Shown here: piece after piece, positions 24,973 to 34,034 of the stretch | How positions within the stretch are numbered: position 1 is the first letter of the stretch | Layout of the letters: every line of letters begins with the position of its first letter | Position numbers and translations under genes: made by a program | The notes under the pieces: model-generated | What the model was told of the DNA's origin: nothing | The model's input: only the letters and a program-made list of their open reading frames with translations | Database searches by the model: none | Assembly (NCBI RefSeq): GCF_000242895.2 | Contig: NC_021171.1 | Location: forward strand, 3,072,001-3,136,000 | Direction: 5' to 3' | DNA: 64,000 nucleotides | From: Bacillus sp. 1NLA3E | GTDB lineage: Bacteria > Bacillota > Bacilli > Bacillales > Cytobacillaceae

Positions 24973-25974
24973 TTAGCATATTCTAGGTAACATCATCCCT
25001 GAAAGTCTTGTTAATAACCGCTTTGAACCCAGCGGAGTTTGTAATAACAACTGGCCTTTTCCTTTTCCAGTAATCGAACCAATCAGGGTTGCATCTTGAC
25101 CAACTTCATACTCTCTTAATATACTTAATACTTTTTCTGTTTCTGATTCTGAAACAATGACAATAGCTTTTCCTTCATTTGCTAAATAAAGAGGATCAAA
25201 ACCTAGTAAATCACATGCTCCCTGAACTTCATTTTTAATCGGAAGTCTATTTTCTTCGATAACCATAGTCAGTGAGAAGTCTTCAGCAATTTCAACAAGA
25301 GTGGTTGCTAATCCCCCCCTTGTTGGATCCCTCATAATTCGGACAGTATCACATTGAGTGGTTACTCCCTCAAGCATGTGATTTAAAGATGCACAATCGC
25401 TATTGATCGGGACAGTAATACCCAAATTTTCTCTGGCCGTAAGAACTGCCATTCCATGATCGCCAATGGTTCCAGAAATAATGATAGAATCTCCTTCATT
25501 AAATACGAAAGCTGGATTTACCTTTTTTTCAACAATTCCAATTCCTGTTGTGTTGATGTAAACCCCGTCAGCACTACCTCTTTCGACCACTTTTGTATCA
25601 CCAGCCACGATTGATACACCTGTTTTAATCGCTTCTTTTGCCATATCATTAACAATCGTTTTTAAGTCTGATATTGGAAATCCTTCCTCAATAACAAATC
25701 CACAAGTTAAATAAAGGGGCTTTGCACCGCTTACTGCTAAATCATTCACGGTTCCCGCCACCGCAAGCTTTCCAATTGAACCCCCAGGAAAGAAAATAGG
25801 CTTTATCACGAATGAATCTGTTGTAACGGCTATTTCTGTCGACGATAAAGTCAATTGGGATGCGTCGAACATAGATTCATTACGATTCCCAAATGCCTCG
25901 ACAAATACCTCTTGGATTAAACGGTGGCTTAGTTCCCCACCATCACCATGGGCTAAGTTGATTATTTTTTCCAT
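24973..25974 (-). CDS. hypE: Hydrogenase maturation protein HypE
   Basis: A 333-residue protein that dehydrates the carbamoylated C-terminal cysteine to a thiocyanate used as the cyanide donor for the NiFe(CN)2CO site. The terminal PRIC motif with the essential last cysteine is intact. The PurM-like ATP-binding fold is indicated by AHGDGGELSHRL at the start and DPTRGGLATTLVEIA. Start ATG 25974 overlaps the hypD stop by one base. It is the last gene of the hydrogenase operon. Confidence 0.95.
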   Translation of the reverse strand: MEKIINLAHGDGGELSHRLIQEVFVEAFGNRNESMFDASQLTLSSTEIAVTTDSFVIKPIFFPGGSIGKLAVAGTVNDLAVSGAKPLYLTCGFVIEEGFPISDLKTIVNDMAKEAIKTGVSIVAGDTKVVERGSADGVYINTTGIGIVEKKVNPAFVFNEGDSIIISGTIGDHGMAVLTARENLGITVPINSDCASLNHMLEGVTTQCDTVRIMRDPTRGGLATTLVEIAEDFSLTMVIEENRLPIKNEVQGACDLLGFDPLYLANEGKAIVIVSESETEKVLSILREYEVGQDATLIGSITGKGKGQLLLQTPLGSKRLLTRLSGMMLPRIC

Positions 25975-27086
25975 TAAAAACTCTCCCTCATGTAATGGTA
26001 ATATGCTGAACAGCTTCCTTCCGCGGAAACCATACATGGACCAATTGGATTCGTAGGTTTACATGCCTTTGCGAACAAAGGACATTCATTAGGTGAGATT
26101 AATCCCCTAATGACTTCTCCACAACGACATTTTGTTTTCTTTGGTTCTTCTATTTTTATTTGGAATCGTTTTTTTGCGTTATACTGATCAAATTCCGGCT
26201 TAATATCTAGACCGCTGTTTGGAATAGTGCCAATTCCTCGCCATGCTTCATCACATACTTCAAAATAAGTATCCATCCATTCCTTAGCAACAAGATTTCC
26301 TTCCTTTGTTACGATGGAACGATGATCATTGATGATTTTTGCTTCATTTTTAAGTGCTAAGTCGATCAGCTTATAAATTCCACTTAACAGTTCGGCAGGC
26401 TCAAATCCGGAAATTACCCCCGAAACATGATACTCTTCGGCAAGAAACTGATAATAATTTTCTCCAAGAACGATTGACACATGCCCTGGAAGTAAAAAAC
26501 CATCAATTCGGGCTTCCCCGGCATCCAATAGAGAACGAAGAATGGGTTCAACAAGCTTTGTCGCCATCCAAACTGAAAAGTTTTTTAATTGCTTGGAATG
26601 CGCTTGACCAACAAGTAAGGCAATAATTGGAATCGTTGTTTCAAAACCAATTCCCAGAAATATGACTTCCTTATCAGGATTTTCTTCAGCAAGACGGACT
26701 GCATCCACCGGCGAATACAAAACGCGAATATCTTTACCAGCTGTTTTGGCATCCAACAACGTTTTTGTGGAACCAGGTACCCGTACCATATCCCCAAATG
26801 TACAAATGATTCGATCTTGTCCCTCAGAAAGAGCAATCATGGCATCAATCGATTTTTGGTCGGTAACACAGACGGGACAACCTGGTCCGGAAACAAGTTT
26901 CACATCGTTAATTAAACATTGCTTTACACCTGATTTGGCGAGAGCCATTGTATGGGATCCACATACTTCCATAAAAGCCGGCTTTCTGCCAAAAACATCA
27001 TAGAATTCGCGAGCTTTTTCAATTACTGCTTGTAAAAGTTCTTTGCAGAGATCAGGATTAGAGGATTGTTTAAGAATTTCGAGCAT
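25974..27086 (-). CDS. hypD: Hydrogenase maturation protein HypD
   Basis: A 370-residue [4Fe-4S] protein that, with HypC, assembles the Fe(CN)2CO unit. Key cysteines are in CGSHT, PGCPVC and the C-terminal cluster CRCGEVIRG..CPLFAKAC..CMVS..CSAYY. GGAGG lies before ATG 27086. The gene overlaps hypC upstream by 17 bases and hypE downstream by one base, so the three are translationally coupled. Confidence 0.95.
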   Translation of the reverse strand: MLEILKQSSNPDLCKELLQAVIEKAREFYDVFGRKPAFMEVCGSHTMALAKSGVKQCLINDVKLVSGPGCPVCVTDQKSIDAMIALSEGQDRIICTFGDMVRVPGSTKTLLDAKTAGKDIRVLYSPVDAVRLAEENPDKEVIFLGIGFETTIPIIALLVGQAHSKQLKNFSVWMATKLVEPILRSLLDAGEARIDGFLLPGHVSIVLGENYYQFLAEEYHVSGVISGFEPAELLSGIYKLIDLALKNEAKIINDHRSIVTKEGNLVAKEWMDTYFEVCDEAWRGIGTIPNSGLDIKPEFDQYNAKKRFQIKIEEPKKTKCRCGEVIRGLISPNECPLFAKACKPTNPIGPCMVSAEGSCSAYYHYMRESF

Positions 27087-27294
27087 CGACAAGTTTCCTC
27101 CACTCTTCAACGCTTACTTTTGCATATTCCTCATCGACGATCGACATTGCTTGTCCAGCGTGGACGATTACATAATTCCCAACTTCAACCTCTGGGATAA
27201 AAATAATTCCTACTGTTGTTTGTGAACCCATGACATCCACTACTGCCGTGTATTCATGTTTTTCGATTACCTTTGCAGGTACCCCAACGCACAT
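27070..27294 (-). CDS. hypC: Hydrogenase maturation chaperone HypC
   Basis: A 74-residue HypC/HupF chaperone with the essential N-terminal cysteine (MCVGVPAKV). It carries the Fe(CN)2CO unit with HypD and hands it to the large-subunit precursor. Two bases separate it from hypF and it overlaps hypD. Confidence 0.95.
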   Translation of the reverse strand: MCVGVPAKVIEKHEYTAVVDVMGSQTTVGIIFIPEVEVGNYVIVHAGQAMSIVDEEYAKVSVEEWRKLVDARNS

Positions 27295-27296
27295 AT

Positions 27297-29579
27297 TTAT
27301 GCCTCCCTTTTCGCTGCTGCTACCAATAGCTGTCCGTATGATAAGCCACCATCATTACATGGAACCTTTTGATGATTGTATACCTTAAATCCAATTGCAT
27401 TAAGTTCAACTGTAAGTCTCTCTCGTAAATACTGGTTATGAAGGCTCCCACCTGATAAAACAATTTCATTTGAACGATTAGGATTTTTCTCTTTTAACTC
27501 CAGCATCCCTTTGACAAGTGCATTGACAATCGTTTCATGAAATCTAGAGCTGATCTTTACCAGATTTCCCTTATTTAATATGTCGTCAGCGATTTCCTGT
27601 AGCATCTCTGAAAAATCAAATGTTAATAGATTATGATCTTCATATATTTTAAACGAGTAAGGCGTAACATTCTTATCCCAAATGGCTATTTCACCTAATC
27701 TTATGGCTGCTTCCCCATCATAGGTGGAAGTCTTACAAATCCCGGCCATTGCGCTAACAGCATCAAATAATCTACCACAAGTTCCTGCTTGAATTGTATT
27801 GATTTCTTTAGAAATCATCATTTTAATGACATTAAGTTCAGCTTCTTTATCAGAAAAGAGCATTCTTGCATATTTTTCACCTTGCTGCCCTAATAAAGAA
27901 ATCAACATGCCTGCAGCATTTCGCCATGGTTCTTTTATAGCCTTTTCTGAACCGGGAAGAGGAGTGTAGCACAAATGTCCCTGCCGCTCAAATCTAGCGT
28001 AATCCCCATAAAGGATTTCAAACCCCCAAATATGGCCATCACTACCATAGCCGGTACCATCGAGAATAATGCCATAAACATCGCCATCAAGTTCATTTTC
28101 CCCCATACACGCAGCCATATGGGCATGATGGTGTTGAATCTCCATAACTTCTCCAAATTGATACTCTTCCAAAAGCCTCTTTACCATATACCCTGGATGG
28201 GCATCAATCACAGCAGTTTGTTTGGGAATATAAATCCACTTTAATAAATGATCTAACTCCTGTTTAAAGTGGTTAATTGTTTCAACATTCTCTAAATCTC
28301 CAATGTGAGGGCCAATAAAAATTTGCTGATTTCTCCCAATTGAAAAAGTAGTCTTCTGTTGACCTCCAAAAGCTATTATTCCTGTTACATCCTTTTTGAT
28401 TGGCAGTGGGTCTGGTACATATCCTCTTGATCTCCGTAAAAAGTCTTGATTGTGATTGTGCATCTGAATTACAGAGTCATCCACAGGGTGTAGAATTTCT
28501 CGATTATGAATTAAGTAATAATCCGCAATTCCTTTTAAGTATTCAAAAACTTGATTTTCTTTATAAATCATCGGAAGTCCTGATGGGTTTGCACTCGTCA
28601 TTACAATGCATGTAACATTCGTGTCTTCGAATAATAAATGGTGCAGTGGAGTATATGGTAACATGACTCCCACCGTTTCCATTCCTGGTGCTATACCGAA
28701 TGCAAGGCCACTTGAACTTTTCTTTCGTAATATGACAATTGGCGATTCCGGACTCTGTAAAAGCTCTTTCTCCTCATCGCCAACAATCGCTATTTTCTTA
28801 ATTTCATCCATAGAAGCCGCCATAATAGCTAGCGGGCGAACTTGCCTTTTCTTCCTGTTGCGCAACAGCTGTACTGCCTGTTCATTTTTGGCATCACAGC
28901 AAAGGTGATAACCGCCAATGCCCTTAACGGCAATAATTTTCCCATTTTCTAACAAGTTGACTGCTCCAGAAATGGGGTCTTCCCTTTTCAGTTCAGTTCC
29001 GCTTGAATCGAATAAAAAAACTTTAGGTCCGCAGTTTGGACAGGCGATTGGTTGAGCGTGATGTCTTCTATTTAAAGGATTGTCATACTCTTCCTGGCAC
29101 TCCGGACACATCTTGAAATCACCCATAGATGTAAAGGGTCTATCATAGGGGAGTTCACTAATAATCGTGTACCTAGGACCACATTGAGTACAATTTATAA
29201 ATGGATACCGGTAACGGAAATCATTTGGATCTTTCATTTCCCGCAAACATTCACCGCAAACAGCTGAATCAATCGGAATCACCAGCATTGAGGCCCCTGT
29301 CCGTTCACTCGCAATGATTGAAAAAGTAGTATAGTTACAAACATCTGTTTTATCTACTTTCACTTCATTAATTTTTGATAACCGGGGTGGTATTTTTTCA
29401 AGGTCATCTAAAAAGGAAGCAAGTGAAACATCTTCCCCTTCAAGATGTATTTTGACCCCATCCATATTGTTTTGAACCGTTCCTGTGAGTTGGTATTTGT
29501 CTGCAAGCCCAAACACAAATGGACGAAAGCCAACTCCTTGAACTCTTCCTCTAACTGATACCCTTATTGCGGAAAGCAT
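27297..29579 (-). CDS. hypF: Carbamoyltransferase HypF
   Basis: A full-length 760-residue HypF that uses carbamoyl phosphate to carbamoylate HypE. Domains in order: acylphosphatase (GRVQGVGFRPFVFGLA, residues 10-25), two zinc fingers (CGECL..CTQCGP and CPECQ..CPNCGP, residues about 107-185), the YrdC-like domain (residues about 200-380), and the Kae1-like carbamoyltransferase domain with HHHAHMA, DGTGYGSDG and the final GGLSYGQL. It overlaps hypB by 16 bases. Confidence 0.96.
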   Translation of the reverse strand: MLSAIRVSVRGRVQGVGFRPFVFGLADKYQLTGTVQNNMDGVKIHLEGEDVSLASFLDDLEKIPPRLSKINEVKVDKTDVCNYTTFSIIASERTGASMLVIPIDSAVCGECLREMKDPNDFRYRYPFINCTQCGPRYTIISELPYDRPFTSMGDFKMCPECQEEYDNPLNRRHHAQPIACPNCGPKVFLFDSSGTELKREDPISGAVNLLENGKIIAVKGIGGYHLCCDAKNEQAVQLLRNRKKRQVRPLAIMAASMDEIKKIAIVGDEEKELLQSPESPIVILRKKSSSGLAFGIAPGMETVGVMLPYTPLHHLLFEDTNVTCIVMTSANPSGLPMIYKENQVFEYLKGIADYYLIHNREILHPVDDSVIQMHNHNQDFLRRSRGYVPDPLPIKKDVTGIIAFGGQQKTTFSIGRNQQIFIGPHIGDLENVETINHFKQELDHLLKWIYIPKQTAVIDAHPGYMVKRLLEEYQFGEVMEIQHHHAHMAACMGENELDGDVYGIILDGTGYGSDGHIWGFEILYGDYARFERQGHLCYTPLPGSEKAIKEPWRNAAGMLISLLGQQGEKYARMLFSDKEAELNVIKMMISKEINTIQAGTCGRLFDAVSAMAGICKTSTYDGEAAIRLGEIAIWDKNVTPYSFKIYEDHNLLTFDFSEMLQEIADDILNKGNLVKISSRFHETIVNALVKGMLELKEKNPNRSNEIVLSGGSLHNQYLRERLTVELNAIGFKVYNHQKVPCNDGGLSYGQLLVAAAKREA

Positions 29580-30223
29580 GCTGAATGTGCACCTTCAATC
29601 CACGACAACCAGTGTTCAAATCCTTCTTTTGTGGTTGCAGAAAGGGGGATCAGTTTCGATTCTGGATTCATCCCTTCTAGATCTACTTTTGCTTGTTCAA
29701 CGTCAAAATCTAAATATGGTAGCAAGTCAATTTTATTAATAAGAACAAGCTCAGTTCTCATAAACATAGTCGGGTATTTTGGGATTTTATCGTTTCCTTC
29801 TGGTACACTTAATACGGCAATTTTATGGTGTTGACCTAGGTCATATCCTGATGGACACACTAAATTTCCGACATTTTCAATAAACAAAATATCAATTTCG
29901 TCTAAATCCAACTCTGCTAACGCAGCAGCAACCATTCTTGCATCAAGGTGGCAGCCCCCATGAGTATTTATTTGGACAGCTTTTGCACCTAATGCTCGAA
30001 TTCGATCTGCATCGCGTTCTGTTGCCAAATCTCCTTCAATGACAGCGATACGGAAGCGGTGAGACATTGCTCTGACAGTTTCTTCGAGCAACGTTGTCTT
30101 GCCTGCTCCAGGCGAACTCATCATATTAATGACAAAAGTATTCGTTTCTGAGAATTGTTCCCTATTGAACTCGGCTGCCTTATTATTGTTGGTTAATACA
30201 TCTGTTCTTAACGTTACTTTCAT
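29564..30223 (-). CDS. hypB: Nickel-insertion GTPase HypB
   Basis: A 219-residue SIMIBI GTPase that delivers nickel to the large subunit with HypA. It has the P-loop SSPGAGKTT, the metal-binding GGCHLDA and ENVGNLVCPS, and the NKxD base motif (NKIDLLP). The histidine-rich N-terminal nickel-storage tail of some HypB proteins is absent. GGGGAG before ATG 30223 fixes the start, one base after the hypA stop. Confidence 0.95.
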   Translation of the reverse strand: MKVTLRTDVLTNNNKAAEFNREQFSETNTFVINMMSSPGAGKTTLLEETVRAMSHRFRIAVIEGDLATERDADRIRALGAKAVQINTHGGCHLDARMVAAALAELDLDEIDILFIENVGNLVCPSGYDLGQHHKIAVLSVPEGNDKIPKYPTMFMRTELVLINKIDLLPYLDFDVEQAKVDLEGMNPESKLIPLSATTKEGFEHWLSWIEGAHSACFPQ

Positions 30224-30224
30224 G

Positions 30225-30575
30225 TTATCTCCCCTCATATGATAAGACTTGGAATGTCTCACCTGAAGTCACTTTCCCCGATGGTATCTGACAAACAGGA
30301 CATTGGGCAATTTTTTGTTCAGGTTTATAGATTTTTCCGCAAAAAACACACTCAGCCTGAGCCTCTTCATAATGAATGTGCAAATTGGCCTCATGATTAA
30401 TAAAATGCGGATTTTGCTCTTTAAATATCTCAAATGCCATTATAATAGCATCCGGTAAAACATTGCTTATTTCTCCAATTATCAGCTCTACTTTATCAAG
30501 CGTTTTAATTCCCTTGGTTGCTGCATCCTCTTGAATAATGTTTAATACCTCACCCATTAATGACATTTCATGCAT
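30225..30575 (-). CDS. hypA: Nickel metallochaperone HypA
   Basis: A 116-residue protein starting MHEMSL, whose His2 is the conserved nickel ligand; this favours ATG 30575 over the two upstream ATG codons. The zinc ribbon CVFCGK..CPVCQ lies near residues 75-95. It partners with HypB for nickel insertion. Confidence 0.95.
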   Translation of the reverse strand: MHEMSLMGEVLNIIQEDAATKGIKTLDKVELIIGEISNVLPDAIIMAFEIFKEQNPHFINHEANLHIHYEEAQAECVFCGKIYKPEQKIAQCPVCQIPSGKVTSGETFQVLSYEGR

Positions 30576-30611
30576 AATCATCATTTCCTATCGATTAAGT
30601 TCAGGAGAAAG

Positions 30612-31028
30612 TTAATTTTTTAATCCTACGTAATATCCGTCATTTCGCCTTGTTAGCGGCAATTCAAACAAGGTCAAGTCGCCTTCATTATTTAGAAAAT
30701 TAAAACCCTTCTCACAATTCAAACATTTACATGTTGAGAATAGGACTGATAAGGTAAGAAGATTGGAACACTCAGGACATATTCCGCTGATTGCCCTCAT
30801 GTTCCTTTCTTCTTGAAAAATAATTATAGGTGTTCCATTGATATAAAACTGATTCACCTTTTCCAGTCTTTTTACTACACTGCAAAAGTATACCCATTTT
30901 ATTCCCAGCAATCGACTCGTTGTTTTATCTAGTTTCTTTAAATCATCTTCAACAAAGGGCTCATAGACCGTTTTTAACGTTTTAATGAGCCCTGTTGTCA
31001 TTTCCTTAAAGAATTCTTCTCTTTTCAC
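30612..31028 (-). CDS. Rieske-fold-like Cys-rich protein of the hydrogenase operon
   Basis: I do not recognise this 138-residue protein as a named Hya/Hyp component. Residues about 60-136 follow a Rieske domain path: a strand NGTPIIIF, a first metal-loop start ISGICPEC, a second loop CKCLNCEKGFNF, then LPLTRRNDGYYVG. In a true Rieske protein the loops are CxH and CxxH. Here the histidine positions hold Glu/Cys, giving Cys at about 84, 87, 100, 102 and 105. It may therefore bind zinc or a rubredoxin/iron-sulfur type centre. GTG 31028 overlaps the protease stop (GTGA) and follows GGAGAGAGG. It lies between the maturation protease and hypA, so a role in electron transfer or assembly is likely. 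Confidence 0.7.
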   Translation of the reverse strand: MKREEFFKEMTTGLIKTLKTVYEPFVEDDLKKLDKTTSRLLGIKWVYFCSVVKRLEKVNQFYINGTPIIIFQEERNMRAISGICPECSNLLTLSVLFSTCKCLNCEKGFNFLNNEGDLTLFELPLTRRNDGYYVGLKN

Positions 31029-31513
31029 GAAGCCTCTCTCCATTGCCTAACTTGATGTTCAACTACCTTTGCCAAATCAGTTAACTTTCCTTTATTGACA
31101 TCCGATAATTCAACCCCAAGTTCCAAACTTGAAGGCTGCATTCCTACCATGACGATATGCTTCGGATATCTTTCTCTAAATTTAGCGGCAAAAAGTACCT
31201 CTTGAAACCCTGATTGGTGTATTGACATTTTTATTCCAAAATAAGCAGGTATTTCATTACCCTCAATTGAAATAATCGTTCCACCCTGTTTACCAGCATT
31301 AATGGCATCAATAATAAGTAAATATTCAGCGTCCTCGACCGGTCCAAGCAATTTCATTCCATCAGTCGATCCCTCAACGATTTCAATTGCTGAATCGTCT
31401 TTAAACATTTTCTCGAGAAGAGGCAAAACGTGGATGCCAACACCCTCATCAGAGAAGAGGGTGTTGCCAATTCCTAAAATTGTGATTTTTTTTTCTTGGT
31501 TGCTATTTTGCAT
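31025..31513 (-). CDS. hyaD: Hydrogenase maturation endopeptidase (HyaD/HupD-like)
   Basis: A 162-residue nickel-dependent protease of the HyaD/HybD family with the motif GIGNTLFSDEGVGIHV, which holds the nickel-recognition acidic residue. It would remove the 15-residue C-terminal tail of the large subunit after nickel insertion. The start ATG 31513 lies inside the cytochrome b gene end (11-base overlap); the upstream part of the open frame is not needed. Confidence 0.9.
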   Translation of the reverse strand: MQNSNQEKKITILGIGNTLFSDEGVGIHVLPLLEKMFKDDSAIEIVEGSTDGMKLLGPVEDAEYLLIIDAINAGKQGGTIISIEGNEIPAYFGIKMSIHQSGFQEVLFAAKFRERYPKHIVMVGMQPSSLELGVELSDVNKGKLTDLAKVVEHQVRQWREAS

Positions 31514-32300
31514 TTGTCTCACCGACCGCCTTTTTTGGCTCCATTTTATAACCAGTACCCATTGATGATAGGGTGCCATTTCGTTCTAAATAATCGTCCC
31601 GCCAAGCTAAATATACATGAAGGACAGTAAATAGCATAAATGCCCAGGCTACAAGATGATGCCAAGAACGAATTGTATAGCTGTCGCCTCCAAAAACATA
31701 TGGAACCCAAGCAAATAATGTTGCAAAAAAAGTTCCAGGCTGAGGTTCAAAATAAAGATAAAAGCCTGTCATAATGATAAGAATCGATCCAATACCCATA
31801 AACACAATATAACTAAACATTGCTAAGGGATTATGACCAACATAATGCGGCTTTTTATTTTTCATAAACAAATAGAACTTGACCGTTTCAAACATCTCTT
31901 TCCAATAGATGAGCCTGAAAATATTTTGGGAAGAATACCTATTTCCTACAAATATCCAATAAAAACGATATAACGAATTAGCTGTAAAAATAAATGCTGC
32001 AAAGAAATGAATATAACGTACCCATCCCATTAGCATTGAGTAATAAGCTTCTTCTGGAATAGAAGCTGCTGCAAAAGGTTTTCCAATATAAATCCCAGTA
32101 ACCATTAACACCAGAATGGCGAGTGCATTAACCCAGTGCCAAATCCGAACCGGTAATTCCCACACATAAACTTTTACAACATCCTTCCCAATCGGCTTGA
32201 TGATTGGGAGACGATTAGGTCTAAAGCTAAGTTCGCTGTTTTGGCCGGGTACTACCGGTTTCGAATCCTTTTTCCAGTGCAAAATCTTTGGCGTTGGCAT
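31503..32300 (-). CDS. hyaC: Hydrogenase b-type cytochrome subunit (HyaC-like)
   Basis: A 265-residue integral-membrane di-heme cytochrome b. It passes electrons from the small subunit to quinone. Helices include RIWHWVNALAILVLMVTGIYIG (about residues 56-76), IHFFAAFIFTANSLYR, a third near 150-175 and HHLVAWAFMLFTVLHVYLAW, each with candidate heme histidines. The first 45 residues before the cytochrome domain form a basic, Pro-rich extension longer than in E. coli HyaC. AGGAGGAG precedes ATG 32300. Confidence 0.92.
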   Translation of the reverse strand: MPTPKILHWKKDSKPVVPGQNSELSFRPNRLPIIKPIGKDVVKVYVWELPVRIWHWVNALAILVLMVTGIYIGKPFAAASIPEEAYYSMLMGWVRYIHFFAAFIFTANSLYRFYWIFVGNRYSSQNIFRLIYWKEMFETVKFYLFMKNKKPHYVGHNPLAMFSYIVFMGIGSILIIMTGFYLYFEPQPGTFFATLFAWVPYVFGGDSYTIRSWHHLVAWAFMLFTVLHVYLAWRDDYLERNGTLSSMGTGYKMEPKKAVGETNAK

Positions 32301-32312
32301 TTCGCACTCCTC

Positions 32313-34034
32313 CTATCCGATTCGAATTTCAGTCATTTGGTTATTTTCCAAATCTGTTAAATGAACGGCACAAGCAAGACAAGGGTCAAATGAATGAATG
32401 ATTCGTAATATTTCGAGCGGCTTTTCCTTATCTAATAAAGGAGTACCTTTAAGCGCCGCCTCATAAGCACCAATTTTATCATCGTTGTCTTTTGGAGAAG
32501 CATTCCAAGTTGTTGGTACAACTGCTTGATAATTTTTTGTTTTCCCATTTTCAATTTCAATCCAGTGGCCAAGTGCCCCACGAGGCGCTTCCATCCAGCC
32601 AACACCTTTAGCACTTTTTGGCCAGGTTTCAGGTTCCCATTTCGAACGGTCAAAGGTGACTTGATTTCCATTACTTATATTTTTCAATAATTCATCCATA
32701 TCGTTCCGCATCCAATCAGCGATTAGCACCGTTTCAAGTCCACGTGCTACTGTGCGGCCCAAAGCAGATTGTAAAGCAGTAATTGGAAGACCTAGCTTTG
32801 CAAGAGTGCTATCAACGATTTTGACGATTTCTTCTTTTCCAGATGCATATCCTACCATCATCCGTGCGAGCGGTCCTGTTTCCATCGGATGACCTTTCCA
32901 ACGAGGTGCTTTTAACCAGCTATATTTCTCATCCGTATTCAATTGTTTAAACGGTGCTTTTGGTCCAGTGTATTTTAAAGTTGTTTCGCCATCCCAAGGA
33001 TGCTTACCAACTCCACCCTTCTGGCCATCATATGTATACCATGAATGATCAATGAACTCTTGAACATGACTCGGATCCTTTAAATCCACATCCAGAACTT
33101 CATTAACATTTCCATTAAGAATAACTCCACGTGGCATACGATAATTCTTTGTATCATAAATACTACTAGTTGAGAAATCTCCGAAGCACAAGTAATTATT
33201 TAAGCCGCCACCATGGGTCCAGTCTTTGTAGAAAGAACCGATTGCAAGTAAGTCTGGAATATAAACTTGGTTAACAAACTCTCTTGCTTCATCAATTAAT
33301 TGAGAGACTCTCATTAATCGTTCAGCATGAATTCCATTATCACTATTAATATCAAGCGGAGTGGCCATTCCACCAACAACATAATGTGGATGAGGATTTT
33401 TCCCTCCAAAGATGGTATGTATTTGAACAATCTCCTTTTGCCAATCCAACGCTTCAAGGTAGTGTGCAACTGCAAGCAAATTGACTTCTGCTGGAAGCTT
33501 ATATGCTGCATGTCCCCAATATCCGTTAGCAAAAATTCCAAGCTGCCCACTTTCAACCAATTTCTTAACCTTGTTTTGTACGTCCTTAAAATAACCTGGT
33601 GATGATTTAGGCCAGCTAGAAATCGATTGAGCAAGTTTTGATGTTTCATCAGGGTTCGCACTTATTGCGCTAACAACGTCTACCCAGTCTAAAGCATGTA
33701 AATGGTAAAAATGAACAACATGGTCATGGACGTATAAGGCTTCATTCATAATTTCACGAATTAAATGTGCATTACGAGGAATTTTTATATCCAGTGCATC
33801 CTCAACTGAACGAATGGAAGCTAAAGCATGAACGGTAGTACAAACACCGCAAATTCTTTGAATATATGCCCAAACATCGCGTGGATCACGGTCACGAACA
33901 ATCAATTCAAGTCCACGTACGGCTGTTCCCGAGCTATATGCATTTTTAATGACACCACTATCATCAATGTCGGCTTCAATTCGAAGGTGCCCTTCAATTC
34001 TTGATATTGGATCTACAACTAATCGCTCACTCAT
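32313..34034 (-). CDS. hyaB: [NiFe] hydrogenase large subunit, group 1 type
   Basis: A 573-residue catalytic subunit of a membrane-bound uptake hydrogenase. The nickel-iron ligands are RICGVCTTVH (Cys62, Cys65) and DPCLACAVH (Cys552, Cys555, His558). After His558 there is a 15-residue tail, the expected peptide removed by the maturation protease encoded downstream. The SRIEGHLRIE start and long L2 region agree with group 1. Its start codon overlaps the small-subunit stop by four bases (ATGA). Subgroup was not resolved. Confidence 0.96.
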   Translation of the reverse strand: MSERLVVDPISRIEGHLRIEADIDDSGVIKNAYSSGTAVRGLELIVRDRDPRDVWAYIQRICGVCTTVHALASIRSVEDALDIKIPRNAHLIREIMNEALYVHDHVVHFYHLHALDWVDVVSAISANPDETSKLAQSISSWPKSSPGYFKDVQNKVKKLVESGQLGIFANGYWGHAAYKLPAEVNLLAVAHYLEALDWQKEIVQIHTIFGGKNPHPHYVVGGMATPLDINSDNGIHAERLMRVSQLIDEAREFVNQVYIPDLLAIGSFYKDWTHGGGLNNYLCFGDFSTSSIYDTKNYRMPRGVILNGNVNEVLDVDLKDPSHVQEFIDHSWYTYDGQKGGVGKHPWDGETTLKYTGPKAPFKQLNTDEKYSWLKAPRWKGHPMETGPLARMMVGYASGKEEIVKIVDSTLAKLGLPITALQSALGRTVARGLETVLIADWMRNDMDELLKNISNGNQVTFDRSKWEPETWPKSAKGVGWMEAPRGALGHWIEIENGKTKNYQAVVPTTWNASPKDNDDKIGAYEAALKGTPLLDKEKPLEILRIIHSFDPCLACAVHLTDLENNQMTEIRIG

